Shown in pieces: positions 47,681 to 60,300 of a stretch of DNA of 64,000 nt; the first letter of the stretch is position 1; every line of letters begins with the position of its first letter. The DNA is from Salminus brasiliensis. Taxonomy: Eukaryota > Chordata > Actinopteri > Characiformes > Bryconidae. The translations under genes and the position numbers were made by a program. The notes beneath the pieces were generated by a model. That model searched no databases. It saw only the letters and a list, made by a program, of their open reading frames with translations, and was not told the origin of the DNA. Location of the stretch: the NCBI RefSeq assembly GCF_030463535.1, contig NC_132883.1, positions 35,213,241 to 35,277,240 of the forward strand. Reading direction: 5' to 3'.

Positions 47681-49025
47681 CCACCTAGATGTATTTACAT
47701 ACGTGAACAAGGTGTGTGATTTACCAAACTCTGCCATGTATCCAGTCTGGGAAATGGCATCTGGCTCTGACTGCACTGCAATCTAGCTGTGAAAGCTTCT
47801 GGCCATTCTTTAGTCCCTGTTTTAAGTGTGCATCTGTAAGCAGGTTCCTATTTAAAATGTGGTGTGAATTGATGTTTAAATGGCCTCTTCTTCATGCTTA
47901 CTGCGGTGAGCTCCCCCATCTGTTCTGCCATGCTAGGTGGATTATCCTTCTAGTCTGAGCATGCATGGTAAACTGGCACTGACATGTGCTAACAGGTGGC
48001 ATGCCCAAGGCGAGTGCCATGAATGCACAGAGAACATGAATACCTCTGGTAGTCCATTGTTGAGCTGCTAGCAGTCAGGTTATTTTAATATAAAGTAAAT
48101 GGAGTCATCATCATCATTGGTTTTGTACTTCAGAAATGTTTTGGGCACCTAGGAGCGCTCAGCTGAGCAGGCCACAATGAACTACGACCAAGAGTACAGC
48201 AGCAAGAGTCAGAAAGCTAAAGGAATCGCGTCCTTTTCAGCTGTGTTTCCACTTTGAGCTCCACACTGCAGTTCTGTATGGTAATTTACAGGCTCTCTCA
48301 GCACGTGCTTGGAGTTCGATAGCAAATTTAAGTGTGGTTGATTCCAAAAAGCAAATGACATTTCACCTTGTTAGATAGTGCACACCCGGCGCGATGCACC
48401 ACCAGCGTTTTTCTTAAAAAATAAGAATTTGAATTATATCTGTATAATCCTGTCAAATAGAAGATATCTTTAGATATAAAAAATCTACTTTTAAATACAA
48501 GCCTTATATTTAAGTGTCAAATTAAATTATTTATTCACTTTTCTTTTTTTTTCTTTTAATATTTGTGGGTCACTGTTCAAGGTTATTTTGATGATTTCTA
48601 TTTTTTTAAATAGCTTTTTCAAGTTAAAAATAGCCCGCCGTCATTAAACATAGAGAGTGCCTGAGTAAAGGTACCTGAGCAAAAAGTCCTACAGGCGCTG
48701 CTGGTGGGCAGAGGGCAGTTCTTAGATAAGCGACTATGCATTTATGCGTTCAGTTTTTGTGATCATTAGTTATCTAAGCTGAAAAGCAAATGAAACCTTG
48801 GCTTTGTTAAGAAACGGTGAACTGTGAAAGAGCTGTTGGGTTTTCTCAAAGTGGCTGATAATGCCGTGTTTGTTAGCCGCTGTGTGTTCTTTACTGACTA
48901 TCAGTGTTGCATGACTTTACATCAAGTGGGGACTGCAGAGCTCTGGATCAAAAGGAAAAATATCTTGGGTAACATAGTCTGAGAACCACTGGTTTAAGTA
49001 ATTATTACTCGTAGATAGGTGTGGG

Positions 49026-49313
49026 CGGTATGGGAAAAATATTTTATTGCATGATTATTTTTTTTACATGCAGAAAAATACATTAGTAACTGAAGATTCT
49101 TAAAAACTGCTATTCAAATATTGTCTCCTACTGAGTGCGGTGATTTCTGTTCACTTCATTCAATTAAACAGGATTAATTACACTCTTTGTAGTGAAATAC
49201 CTCAGGGTTGGTCAGGGTTCTTTAAGCATTGACAATATTTCTGGTATACTTAGAAGTGTGTATTATGTACAAAATTGATCACAATAAGGTAAATGTCCTA
49301 TCGCACACACCTA
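49026..49313. mobile_element. hAT-type MITE with 8-bp target duplication
   Basis: 288 bp. Left end TAGGTGTGGGCGGTATGG, right end (reverse complement) TAGGTGTGTGCGATAGG. Flanks CTCGTAGA (49018-49025) and CTTGTAGA (49314-49321) are an 8-bp duplication with one later mismatch. No coding capacity. Confidence 0.85.
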
Positions 49314-52300
49314 CTTGTAGACAAGTTTACATGTAAATGCATTTAACTAATAGTTTGGAAAAGCAAATGGAGAGCTAAATGTTCAATCATACACACCATT
49401 ACTAACTCTAAACTGTAACAACCCTTTTCATCACAGGCCCGCACAGCAATTGATGGCAGGCTGTGGGGCGGGGCTCCCTAGATCCCTAGAAAACTGGGCC
49501 TAATATTACATAGTGTGTTTTGACCTCACTGGACAGAAGGGCCGCTAGCACCTATTGTGGAACTCTTCACAGCTGCTCAGTCAATATCTGCGACCCCTTT
49601 TACCTATGCTCTTAAATTGTGTTCTGGTGGTGCATATACACACACATTTCCTTGTGATATTGACCATAATGGGAATGCCCTATCACCATGATGCAACCAA
49701 ACAAGTGTATTCTGCATCCAATCCACTAAGCCTAATACCCTGTTTTCTGTTTTTTCTCACTGCTTTTCCTCTGATTTCTTTAGCTATTGTTCCCCAGTCT
49801 GCTTGATATGACCTCATGCTGACTGTGTCTAAATCAAGAATTGAAACACTGTGTGCAATTAGCTCTGATGTCAGGCAAGAACAGAACCTTGTGTGATTGC
49901 TAATGGTATTGTGTTATGGCTTGTTATGTCTGTTTTCTGTGTCCTGATAGCGTCTCAGCTGCATACGATGCCAGCTGCAGTGCTGTAAGTGTACGGTTGT
50001 ATACAGTCATTGCTGGCAGTAAACAAGTTGGAATTTCAGGACCAGCCTAATAGCTAAATGCCTAAGGATCAACCTAAAAATAGAGCCACAGGAATAAGCT
50101 ACTGTCCTGAATGGGAATAAAAAAGAGGAAGCTTTGGAATTCATTTGGTGAAAGGTTGCCAGAAGAGTGGATGGGAGATTTAACAGGGGGATGATGATAA
50201 TAGGCAAGGTCTGTTGCTTAATGAACACTATTCTAGTACACACACTGGACTGTGCGCCTACTGCTGCTGATCTTGGCTCTATACTTGTGTTATTCATCTG
50301 GGATATATTCAAGATTTAGGAGCCCAAATTTAAATTTTGGAACAGAATAAAAATTATTTTTGTTGATATTGTGTATAAAATGTAAATTGAAGATATCTTC
50401 GTTTACTTTTACTGTAGTCAATATAGTCTAGTCTAGTGCACAGACTGGTATGTCGCAGACTCATGTCAGGTAAACGTGTTGAATATGTGCCAGTAATCAG
50501 CCAAGTAGTATGGTGTTCTTTTGGGTCATAACATCTGCTGCAGTGTTGGGTGGGGGGCAGGCTTCTTTGGCCTTGAATTGTATTTCTGTCCTGATAAGTG
50601 CACCCTTCTGTTCTCCGTCTCATGGGCCAGCACTGAGCCATCGTCAGCTTCTCATCGGCTTCTCATCAGCTTCTCCAGGTATTTTGAGCCTGATATGTGG
50701 TTTTAATAATGAACAATTCTATGATGTTGGTGGTTGCTTTGTTTGGTTCATAATGTCATATAGCATCTGCCGATCATTCCAGAACAGCAGCTGATTGACC
50801 GGTTTTGAAAAGCTTCTGCCAGCTCACTGCACCACACTTTCCCCCCAATTTAACTCATATCCAGTTCACACTCAATAACTAGGACTCCCCGTCACACACT
50901 GTTACCAGTATGCATATGTGGTTCAGACTTAAAATAGCTAATACCACATCCTGCAAAATTTGCCTAGGCATTCCTAATGTTTCCTTTTGTTTACTTAAAA
51001 GCAACATTATGCAAGTATTAGTGTCTCCATCTCTAGGGCTCCTCCTGCGGGTTCGGTAAGTGTAATTTGTGCTTTGAGCCACCACTAAAGAACATATGCA
51101 TTGCTGGGCAAGCTGTGAGATACAGAAGCTATGTCTGACAAAGAAAAAAGGATGGATGAACTGATGTGGTAGAGCAATTTTACAGGTTTTACATGAATGT
51201 AATTCAGGGTTACGCATCATTATGCAGTTTTCATTAGCTTTGTCCTGCACACTTAACCAAAGTTACATAGTGGTGTTAAGCATGTGTTGAGCCCATAGTG
51301 GCAAAGACAAAGACGCTATTCTACCTATCACAGATCAGGGGAGCATCAGCATCACATAGTGTTACTTTGTTACATAGTGTATGACTGGAATGGCTATTCT
51401 TTGAATGAATCCTTCACACCCTCATTCTATCATCCATATATAAAAAATTACCACACACATACACTCACTGACTCCTGGGAAGTAACTGTGAAGACCACTG
51501 AACACATTGTCACATTCATAAAATGATTTTGAGATTACTTTGTGACATGGTGCATTATAAATATTGGTCATTAGAAGATATAAATGGATGCACAGCTAAT
51601 ATACAGTGCACTCTCAATGTACTCTTAATAGGCTGTGGAATTTGTGCGATGACACAAGGCAGCTTGTGTCTATGTATTTGCATACTCTTGGTTCAGTTTT
51701 GGTGAGCCTGTGCCCACAGCCTCAGCTTTCTGTTCTTGGCTGACAGAAGTGGTACCTGAGGTGGCCTTCTGCTGTTTGTTTGGTATCAACTATCATGCCA
51801 TGGCTAAGGATGTGAACATTACCTGAAGCTGCTGGACTATATCTGCATGATTTTGTGTGCTGCACTGCTACCGCTGATTAGATGTATATATATTAGGCAT
51901 GTTAACACCTTTATGTAAATCTTCTCTTCGGTTAAGATCTTTGGCCATTCTCTAGAGACTCGCCCAGATGTGATTACTTTTATTAAAGATATTACCTTGG
52001 AGATTTAATCTGTGTCTCTGTTTTAACTGATATCTTGGGCTTAATCTCATCAGTGGGTTCTATGATCTGATTGATCATTGAGTAGCTGTCTACAGCTGCC
52101 TGATGTAATTTGCTGTGTGTGTGTCTATGCTAATGAAATGCAGGTTTGTCCTGTAATGCCTGATGCCTTTGGCAGTGAGGAGGCTGATGGTCTACTCGCA
52201 CACTCGCTCAATCCCTCAGTGTACTTGACTAGGAATGGCCCCACAGCACCAGTGCATCCTCAGAGTCTGCAAATGGCTACGTTTGTTTTCAGTGCCAGTT

Positions 52301-54984
52301 CATGCATTACAACCCCTTGCATTATAACGATGCCTTTTTATTTATGAATTGTAGTTGCTTTTATCTGTGTGCTGTAACACGCTGAAGATGTTTTCACACG
52401 CAGGATTCTTATTTGCAGGGGCTCATTGTCATAGCTTTTTCACTCAGTGAGTTGATTGCACAAAAATAGATGGTGGTTATGTTCCTTTGGTGGACCATTG
52501 ACACTCAAACAAAGATAAACAATGGTGATTGCTTGTGTGGCATCCTTATGCAGTAAACTGCAAAGTAGCAGATATTCTCATTTTAAGCCATGCAGGACAG
52601 CACAAGACATATGTTTTTCATGGTAATTGCATTGCAAGTGCTCAAGTCACTTTCTGTTTCCATTCTTGCCATTATGGAATTTGAAACATGACAAAATGAA
52701 ACTAATTACATTATCTCGTCACGCACTTGGGGGAGCAGATAGCTTTTACACACACTGTGAGATACACCAGGGATTGCTTGACACAAACTCTAGACCACTG
52801 TTTTCAGGAGTGTGAAGGATCAGTACTCTTGACTGCTCCTGGGCTTAAAAGTAGTCTTCACACACAACCAAAATTACTAAATAAAATAATGCAGTGCTAA
52901 TGCTGGTAAGGCTGTGACAGTGGATATCAGTCATTCAGCCCCCATTATGATGATCAGATTCCATTTAAGTCAAATTTAGTTTGCAGTTTCCATCAATCAA
53001 TACATATTTAATTAAACATTTAAAAAATGATAAATGTATATATATTTTTTGAGATTAAGGTCTGAAATGTGGCAGATTTTCAGATGTAATCTCACAAAGT
53101 ACATTTAGGCAAATCTCGTAAGATTTTTTTAGCTGTTAATATTTGTTGGATGGATGGATCTGTGGATAGATTGATAGAGCGATGAAAAACCTTGCTTGTG
53201 AACCTGACTGATGTAACAAAGCTGAATAGTCAGGACGACCAGAATCAGTACTCTTTTCACATTCAGGGAATCTGTCTTTGACTGCACCTTACCAAGTGAA
53301 ATCTTAATTGAGATTGTTGTTCGGATTATGTTAACAGAATTTAGCATGTGTGCAAACCAGCAAAAAAGGCTCTTAGGCTGTGTTTACACGAAATATAAAA
53401 TTGGCCCAAATCTGCTCTTTTTCATTGTGTGTGTTATCCGTGTGAGTGCGTGAATGGCAAAACTGAATCTGACATTTTCGAAATTTATGTGACTTTTACA
53501 TCAGTCCAACTTGACATTCTTTACAAATGCATGCTAAGGAGAAAAGGAAATGGATGAGGGAGTGGTGGGTTAGTAAGGTTACAGACTTATATAAAATATA
53601 TAAATATTTGGGGTGATGTTCAAAACTAAATTCAACCTAACTTAGAAGGCACAAATCGCAACCGCTTCGTGTTTGAGGACATTTGTAAAGAAATGGCTGA
53701 ACGCAGCCATAAGAGGGCGCTGACGCAGTGTCAAAGGAAAATAAAAAGCTCAAAATCTTGAAAAAGATTCGAATAATGTGGCCTTTTAACAGCTGTGTCA
53801 GCCACTGGACCTATGTAATAGCTCCTGTGATGCTGATGAAGATGAAACCCCACGTAAAATATTGCTCTTTTCGGTGTCCGTTTAAGAGTGTGAACAGCCT
53901 ATAAAAATACCAAGAAATTCCTGCCACTTTGCGTGCTGTGTAAACATAGCCGTATTGACTAAAATAGCTAAAGACAAAAGAAAAATGTCTAGAAATAAGT
54001 TCAATAATATCAAAATAATAATACCAAAATCTCAAAGTGAGAAAGATTAAAACATATATTGATATGATTTAAGATCGCATACAGACAGACACACATTCGT
54101 AAATCAACACACGTAAATAATAAATATCTACATGACAGATGATGTAATGATGTCCAAAATAGAATAATATTGTGTAACATATGCTTAAAATAGATCATTC
54201 ATTATCCAGCTTTGTAGATCATCACTTCACGGCTGAAAGGAATGATTCACTGAGAGTGATTCAGGTGTACTGGCAGGACTTCAGTCTGATGCGTCAGCTT
54301 AATGTGTGAATCGTTACATCGCTGCTTGCTGGCCAGGCTTCTCCTCAGAGTTCTATTTTCCAACCCAAGACAACTCTTACCGCTAGTTAGAGCTAGAGGT
54401 CTGGACTGCTGTCTGATGACGTTGCTTATTGCCATCAAAGCAATTAGGTAAAGACCTTTCAGGGCAACAGAACTGATGGATGGCTGTTCTTGGCTTGTAT
54501 GCACTTTTTATCATTGGTGTTGTTGTTTTCATTGGGTTGGGATCAACGGGTGCAAGTAGATTTGCACCCTGGCTGTATCCTGCGCCTTTGGGCTGAATGT
54601 CAAATGGCTTCCTGGGGTTATTAATCCGGGACTAAGCCTTAATTCTGCACACTCCCAGTGGAAATGCTGCCAGTCCCATTTTCCCTTGCTGCGTAAATCC
54701 CCCCCATATGCTTTTGGAGCTGCAGCAATTCGTGAACTTAACACGAAAAAACAAATGTAGGCTGATCCAGTGACTAATGTAACAAAAGTTGGCTTATTAT
54801 ATTAATAGCATGAGTGACGCGTGGTATTTGATTCTCGTGAATAAACAGGAACATACGTAAAAACCCTTTGACAAGAAGTGTGGGCACAGTAATGTGCTGA
54901 ATTTTAGATAGAGAACTGTCAAATGTCTCTGCCCTGAATAACTGTGGATTTTTGCTATTTCTTCCTTCCTCTCATGAGCCCCCT

Positions 54985-54985
<1 letters not shown>

Positions 54986-55028
<43 letters not shown>
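54986..55028 (+). repeat. (CA)n microsatellite
   Basis: Uninterrupted CA repeat of about 43 bp. Confidence 0.97.
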
Positions 55029-55031
<3 letters not shown>

Positions 55032-56066
55032 AGCTGATGTGACCTGTCACGTATAGCCAGCCAGCTCAGTGCAGTGATGGCGTAACGCTGCCAGAGGGAC
55101 AAGATGATAAAATCAGCGTTTGCTCTGTTTAAACTTCCCCTGACGGGGGCATTCCTGCTACTGAAGATTTGAGCCTCAGAGACACATGGCGGAGTAATAG
55201 AGAGGGAATAGTCAGGAACAAGATGGGCCTATGCTGTTTGCCACCACAAGACACTGAACTGAACACTGAACCGCAGTGTGTTTTGTGATGTTCTGTTTGA
55301 TATATTTAGCATGGAGCACAGGCAGCGACCTAAACCAGCCTATAGTATGTGTGTATTTACTGTATGCATTTCACATTCTCCAGCTGTTCCATCTGTGCTC
55401 AGGCCAGGTCGCTAACCTTGGCCATGGGCTTCATGAGGCATTTGCTAACAAAGGATGAGCTTACTGGGTCACACACAGCGCTGTCTGACCCAGAGAACTG
55501 TTTTACTTCCACTACAGAAAGTCTCCCCGACTACATGTGCAGCAGTGTGGTCAGTGATCTGGAAAGAAAACGGGACTGGACTGATTTTTGTCATAAGGTC
55601 AACTTGTCAGCCTCTCGTCTGCCAAAAATTCTTGCTGGCCTAGTTTCATATCAGATGATGCTCTTGTGTTTTCTTAATTAGTGCGAGAGAAATCGCTCCA
55701 GTTTTGTGGATTATTATTCAGGCTATGTGGATATGGGAGTACAGAATGTCGTATTTAGAGCAAGGACACAATGCGACGCTGGCTGGAGTCAGTTACTAGT
55801 CAGTTACAGAGCTAGGTGTTTTGAGGATGCTTTTGGGTTGCCAAGTTGCCAATCATAGGTCTGACAACCTGTCCTTCACAGTGAGCACTTAAGGGACTGT
55901 TCATTAGGGCTAGGTTCATGATGGGATATATTATTATGCTGCTACATTTCAACAATTTTTTCACCCTACAGTGTGAGATCTAGAAACCTGACTGTTTTTT
56001 TAAGTGCATTAAATCATATGTTGTCTCAATTTGTCAACTGTAGCGTTAAAGTTTCTAATGAAATAC

Positions 56067-56556
56067 ACTTAATGGACAAAAGTTTTGGGACATCTGCTTA
56101 TTCATTGTTTCCTCTGAAATCAAAAGTATTAAATCAAGGGTTTATCTTGCTTTTGTTGCTGTCTCTACTTTCCAGGGAAAACCTTATACTAGATCATTTG
56201 GATCATTGCTGTGAGAATTTGATTGCATTGAGCAACAAGAGATTTATTTAGGTCAGGATGTTGGGTGATCTCCATCTCACCTTATCCCCAACTCCCCAAC
56301 TCATCCCAAAAGTACTGGCTGGAGCACTATCACTCCAGAGAACACACTTTGTAGCTCAATGCAGTGGGGCTTGATTCTCCCCTAGCCCACCTAATGCCTG
56401 GTATTAGGTATGGTGCCAATAGGTTTATGTTTCTCTGCTCCCATTCTATTAGACAAGCTGTGTGTAGATTTGCACATCTGTGTCAGAAATTAGTGCTACT
56501 TAAAGTAGCTGAGTGCATTAATTAGAAGGGGTGTCCACAAACCTTTAGACATATGG
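56067..56556 (+). mobile_element. MITE (TA family), near full length
   Basis: Runs from 'aatggacaaaagttttggga' to 'gtgtccacaaacctttagac'. Carries all the internal blocks of the family and is the longest copy, which makes it a good guide to the consensus. Confidence 0.75.
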
Positions 56557-57193
56557 TAAAGCTTGGCGAACTGTTTTCATAGTTGTATGATTTGTGCTAT
56601 GATTTTATTTTCTATCATTTCTAGTCCATTAGCCTACTCCACTTGGTTGTAATGCACTTTTGCAGACAAGGAAAAAAAGGCACACTGTACTCTTGCTGGT
56701 GAAACAGAGTAGCTGTTTGCAAGTTGATTTTATTTCTAATCAGCTGTAACTCCAAAGTAAAGACCTGGCATTGGCAAGACCCTGATGACACACATCTGCC
56801 ACCAATTTTTGCATAAAAATCCATACTGTGTTTTTGAGAATTGATACAGTAATGCGGAACATAATATTGTGATGCTTCAGTATATTAATACTTTTATATT
56901 TCCTGAGGCAGAAGTGTGTTACCATGCATAGATTTGGCTGCATGAGCAAACATGACAAACATCACCAAAATTCTGCATGCGCAAATAAAATTACAAGCTA
57001 TATGGCCCATACTCTTCCAGCAGTGCATTGCAGTCTGGAATGGGTCATAAATCATATAAATATTATTCAGTATAAAAGAGCACTTTCATTAAAGACGTAA
57101 AATGACACGCCAGCTTCTTTCCACGCTGCTTTGTAGTATTCCAGCCTCAGCAGTGTACTGATCTCTCTTCTCTTTTCCACTGTCATTCTGTAG

Positions 57194-57375
57194 TCACCCC
57201 TGACCTGTCTCCAGAGAGCCCCCTACTCGGCACCCTACCGCTCCCTCCGGCCCGCTCTCGCGCGGCTGGCCCCAGCGGAGCCGGCGCTGCCCCTCCACAC
57301 CCGGCGCCGCTTGTAAGGGCCCACCGCAAGCGCAGCGGAGAGGCCGGCTGCAGCAGCCCCCCAGCCCACGGCGCC
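57194..57375 (+). other. mib2: 5' UTR or N-terminal extension of mib2
   Basis: GC-rich sequence between acceptor CTGTAG (57188-57193) and the ATG. It is free of stops for 60 codons in the frame of mib2, giving a proline/alanine-rich sequence with an HRKRSG basic patch. Could be untranslated or part of a longer isoform. Confidence 0.5.
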
Positions 57376-60300
57376 ATGGAGGTTGGCATGCGAGTTGTGC
57401 GTGGCGTCGATTGGAAATGGGGCAACCAGGATGACGGCGAGGGCCACGTGGGCACGGTGGTGGAGGTGGGGCGCCAGGGCAGCACCACCACGCCCGACAA
57501 GACTGTTGTGGTGCAGTGGGACAGCGGCACGCGCACTAACTACCGCACGGGCTATCAGGGTGCGTTCGACCTGCTGCTCTATGACAACGCACAGATAGGT
57601 GAGTGCCTCCGAGATAGGGGCTAAAAAAACTTTTTTTGACGTATAATGATAGTGGAACCTTCTTTTTAAAAAAAATATTATTTTCTTAAAGCTTTTATTT
57701 ACAAAACATTTCCCATTAATATGAACTAGACAAGGATCCACTTAAGCATCCAGAGGTTTTTAAAATTGTACATGACTACATAATTCCATATAGAACCATT
57801 GACTATTGCCATTCGCTGAATGCTTTCTTTTCTCACGATACAGAGAATTCAGATCTTGCATAAGTAATGTCTAAAATCAATATGACCAGGGTACATAAGT
57901 ATCCTTGCTCTCTCTGGGTGGGTAAGATGCCCTCCCTCTGCCCTCACCAACCCAGTGTGATGCCAGCAATTGCGGGCATCTGTTGGATGACATGACAGAA
58001 CTGTCGGTTCAGCTTTTCAAGCTGTTCAAAAAGATGCGCTTAGGGTCTCTGTTAGCCTTTGAAAGAACTTGAAAGAACTTGCCAGTTGTAGGAACAGGAT
58101 CTATTACTTGGTTTAGCTGATTACGTGTCCTGTTTATTTTGTTCTTAGGCACACACAAACACGCCAGTCCTTTCTTATACGGAAGAAATGCCACCACTCA
58201 TAGCCTGCAGGGACTTGGAATGTTCTCTATTTTGTTAATCCTGGTCTATGTGATCATACCTGCTGTCTCTCGCTCCCTCCAGTGGAGCAGGTCTGTACTG
58301 TGTATGCACTCGTGAGTTATGTTTGCCCACAGCAGCAGGTTAACTTGCCTGGTGCATTTAAAATCCCTAAGCTGTAAAGACTCTCTCTCTCTTTGCACCC
58401 CTTTCTGTCTCCCTCTAACTCTATCACAGTCTAAGCAGTTTAGCCACAGAGACCCTGTCTGTATTTATGCCCAAGTAAAAACGCTTATTTCTAAACGGAG
58501 ATGCCTGTTCCCCCCCCGCATCATTAAAAGCAGCATTCTTCTGCCTCAAATGATATGCTTCAGATTAATGGAGCGAAAGAGCATGGGAAAGAGTGAGAGA
58601 GTGAGGGAGCGGGAGAGTTTTGAGAAGCAACACATTCCTAAAGGGCAACAGCTCTGTAAAGGGAACACTCATTAGCCAGCTTCTTTAAATGAATGCAGCA
58701 CTGTTTGAGCTCTGACTGTTTCCAGTCCTTTCGCCTCATGGGCTCGTCACAACCGAGAGCAGCTCTTTTCTCCTCCAATATCCGAGAATAACTAGTCCCT
58801 GTGCACTCGTCTTACTTGGTTGTGTCTTTAAAATGAGGCCAGTTGTAGATTTTAGCCACCTTTTAAGTATCTACAGAAAGTCTGTGCAATTCTTTGATTT
58901 ATTAGAATCCTCAGATTTAGTTTTCCGGGTCTTGTTTAAGAGCACGACAGGGGAGCAGACCCTAGGTCATTAATTACATTTTGCTTTATGTCCCTTAACT
59001 GGGCAGTTACTGTAGATGAGGACCACTTCGGTCCAGATAGGGTTACAGTGGTATGAGATTTTCACGGTATAGCTGTCTCAGAAAACCGGATTGGTTGGTG
59101 CTATCACAGTAAACAGTGTTTCACATTTCTTCCTTTTGTTGTTGTTGTTGTTCTTCTTCTTCTTCTCCTTCTTCTTCTTCTTATTATAATACACTGACCC
59201 TTAAATAAATTAAAATAGGGTATTGTTTTACAAAAGCTTTACTATACTTAAAACGTAAAACAGTAAAAATGCAACCTTAGGTCCAGGCTGTAGCTACAAA
59301 AATGGAATGATCTCTGTACTCAGTAAATGAACAACTGAAATCTGCTTTGTAATTTGTACTGACTTCAGCACTTCAATGAAAAAAGGAAGTGTGTTGAGTT
59401 TCAAAATTACAGCTTCAGAAAACAGTTGGCTTTACTTTAGGCATACTCAATATACAGTCATGTACAAAAGTCAGGACATCCCATGAAAACCTTTTTAAGC
59501 ATATGGATATTTGATCTTTGTTTAGGCAATATTGGGAGGTGGAGGTTATATAACTGAACGTATAAAACTAAAAAAAATGGAGTGCAAAAAACTTTCTCTT
59601 AGTTGATGTCAGAGACTGGTAGATCATTATAGGAAAAGTCTAACTGAAGTTATTTCAGCCAAGGAGGGGAAATACCAGCTTATAGGGCATAGGGTATCCT
59701 AACAGTTTCCTCACAGGAAAATAGTATTTTTATTCATTATATTTTACAGATGATTTTTATTGGTTTAGTTTTATTACCTTCATCTTCCAATATTGCTCAA
59801 ATGATAATTTAAGTGTAAGTATGTTTAAAAAAGACAGGATTTGGTGTCCTAATTAGTTTGTACAATATGCAAATAAACAATTTCTGATTATGATTAACCT
59901 GACCAGTCACAGATGTTATTTGTGATTATATAATCCATATTTTGCGAGCTGCTGCAGCATTGCACGAGGTCATAGGATGTGGGCCTTCCTAATTCAACAA
60001 TTGCAGCTGTGGAACCCTATTTTTATTCATGTATTTATTTATTTATTTATTTATTTTTAAAGTCATTCATTGTTTTGTTGAAATTTTCCCCATTTTCTCC
60101 AAATTTGGTACTGGCAGTTAACCCGTTCGTAACTCCCCCTAGCACTAGCAGAGCCTCCAACATTCCAATGCCTGTGATAGCCAGTATCGCTTAACCGGAT
60201 TGGGGGCAGAGAGCGCCATCTACCCATCCGGAGAGAGGGTGGCCAATTTGTCTCTCTCTTGCTCATTGAATGAGTGATGCAGGTTGTAGCCAATGACAAA

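Larger units (their letters stand above)
36059..57193 (+). other. mib2: mib2 first intron (about 21 kb)
   Basis: No coding exon recognised. It contains Tc1-like remnants, hAT MITEs, SINEs and large AT and TG microsatellites, each listed separately. A GC-richer segment at 41560-42041 may be an alternative first exon. Intron status is inferred from the donor at 36059 and acceptor at 57193. Confidence 0.45.

Noticed and set aside
57235-57741. 168-codon minus-strand open frame and a 117-codon one beside it.
   Set aside because: GC-rich antisense shadow of the mib2 MIB/HERC2 exon and its upstream region.
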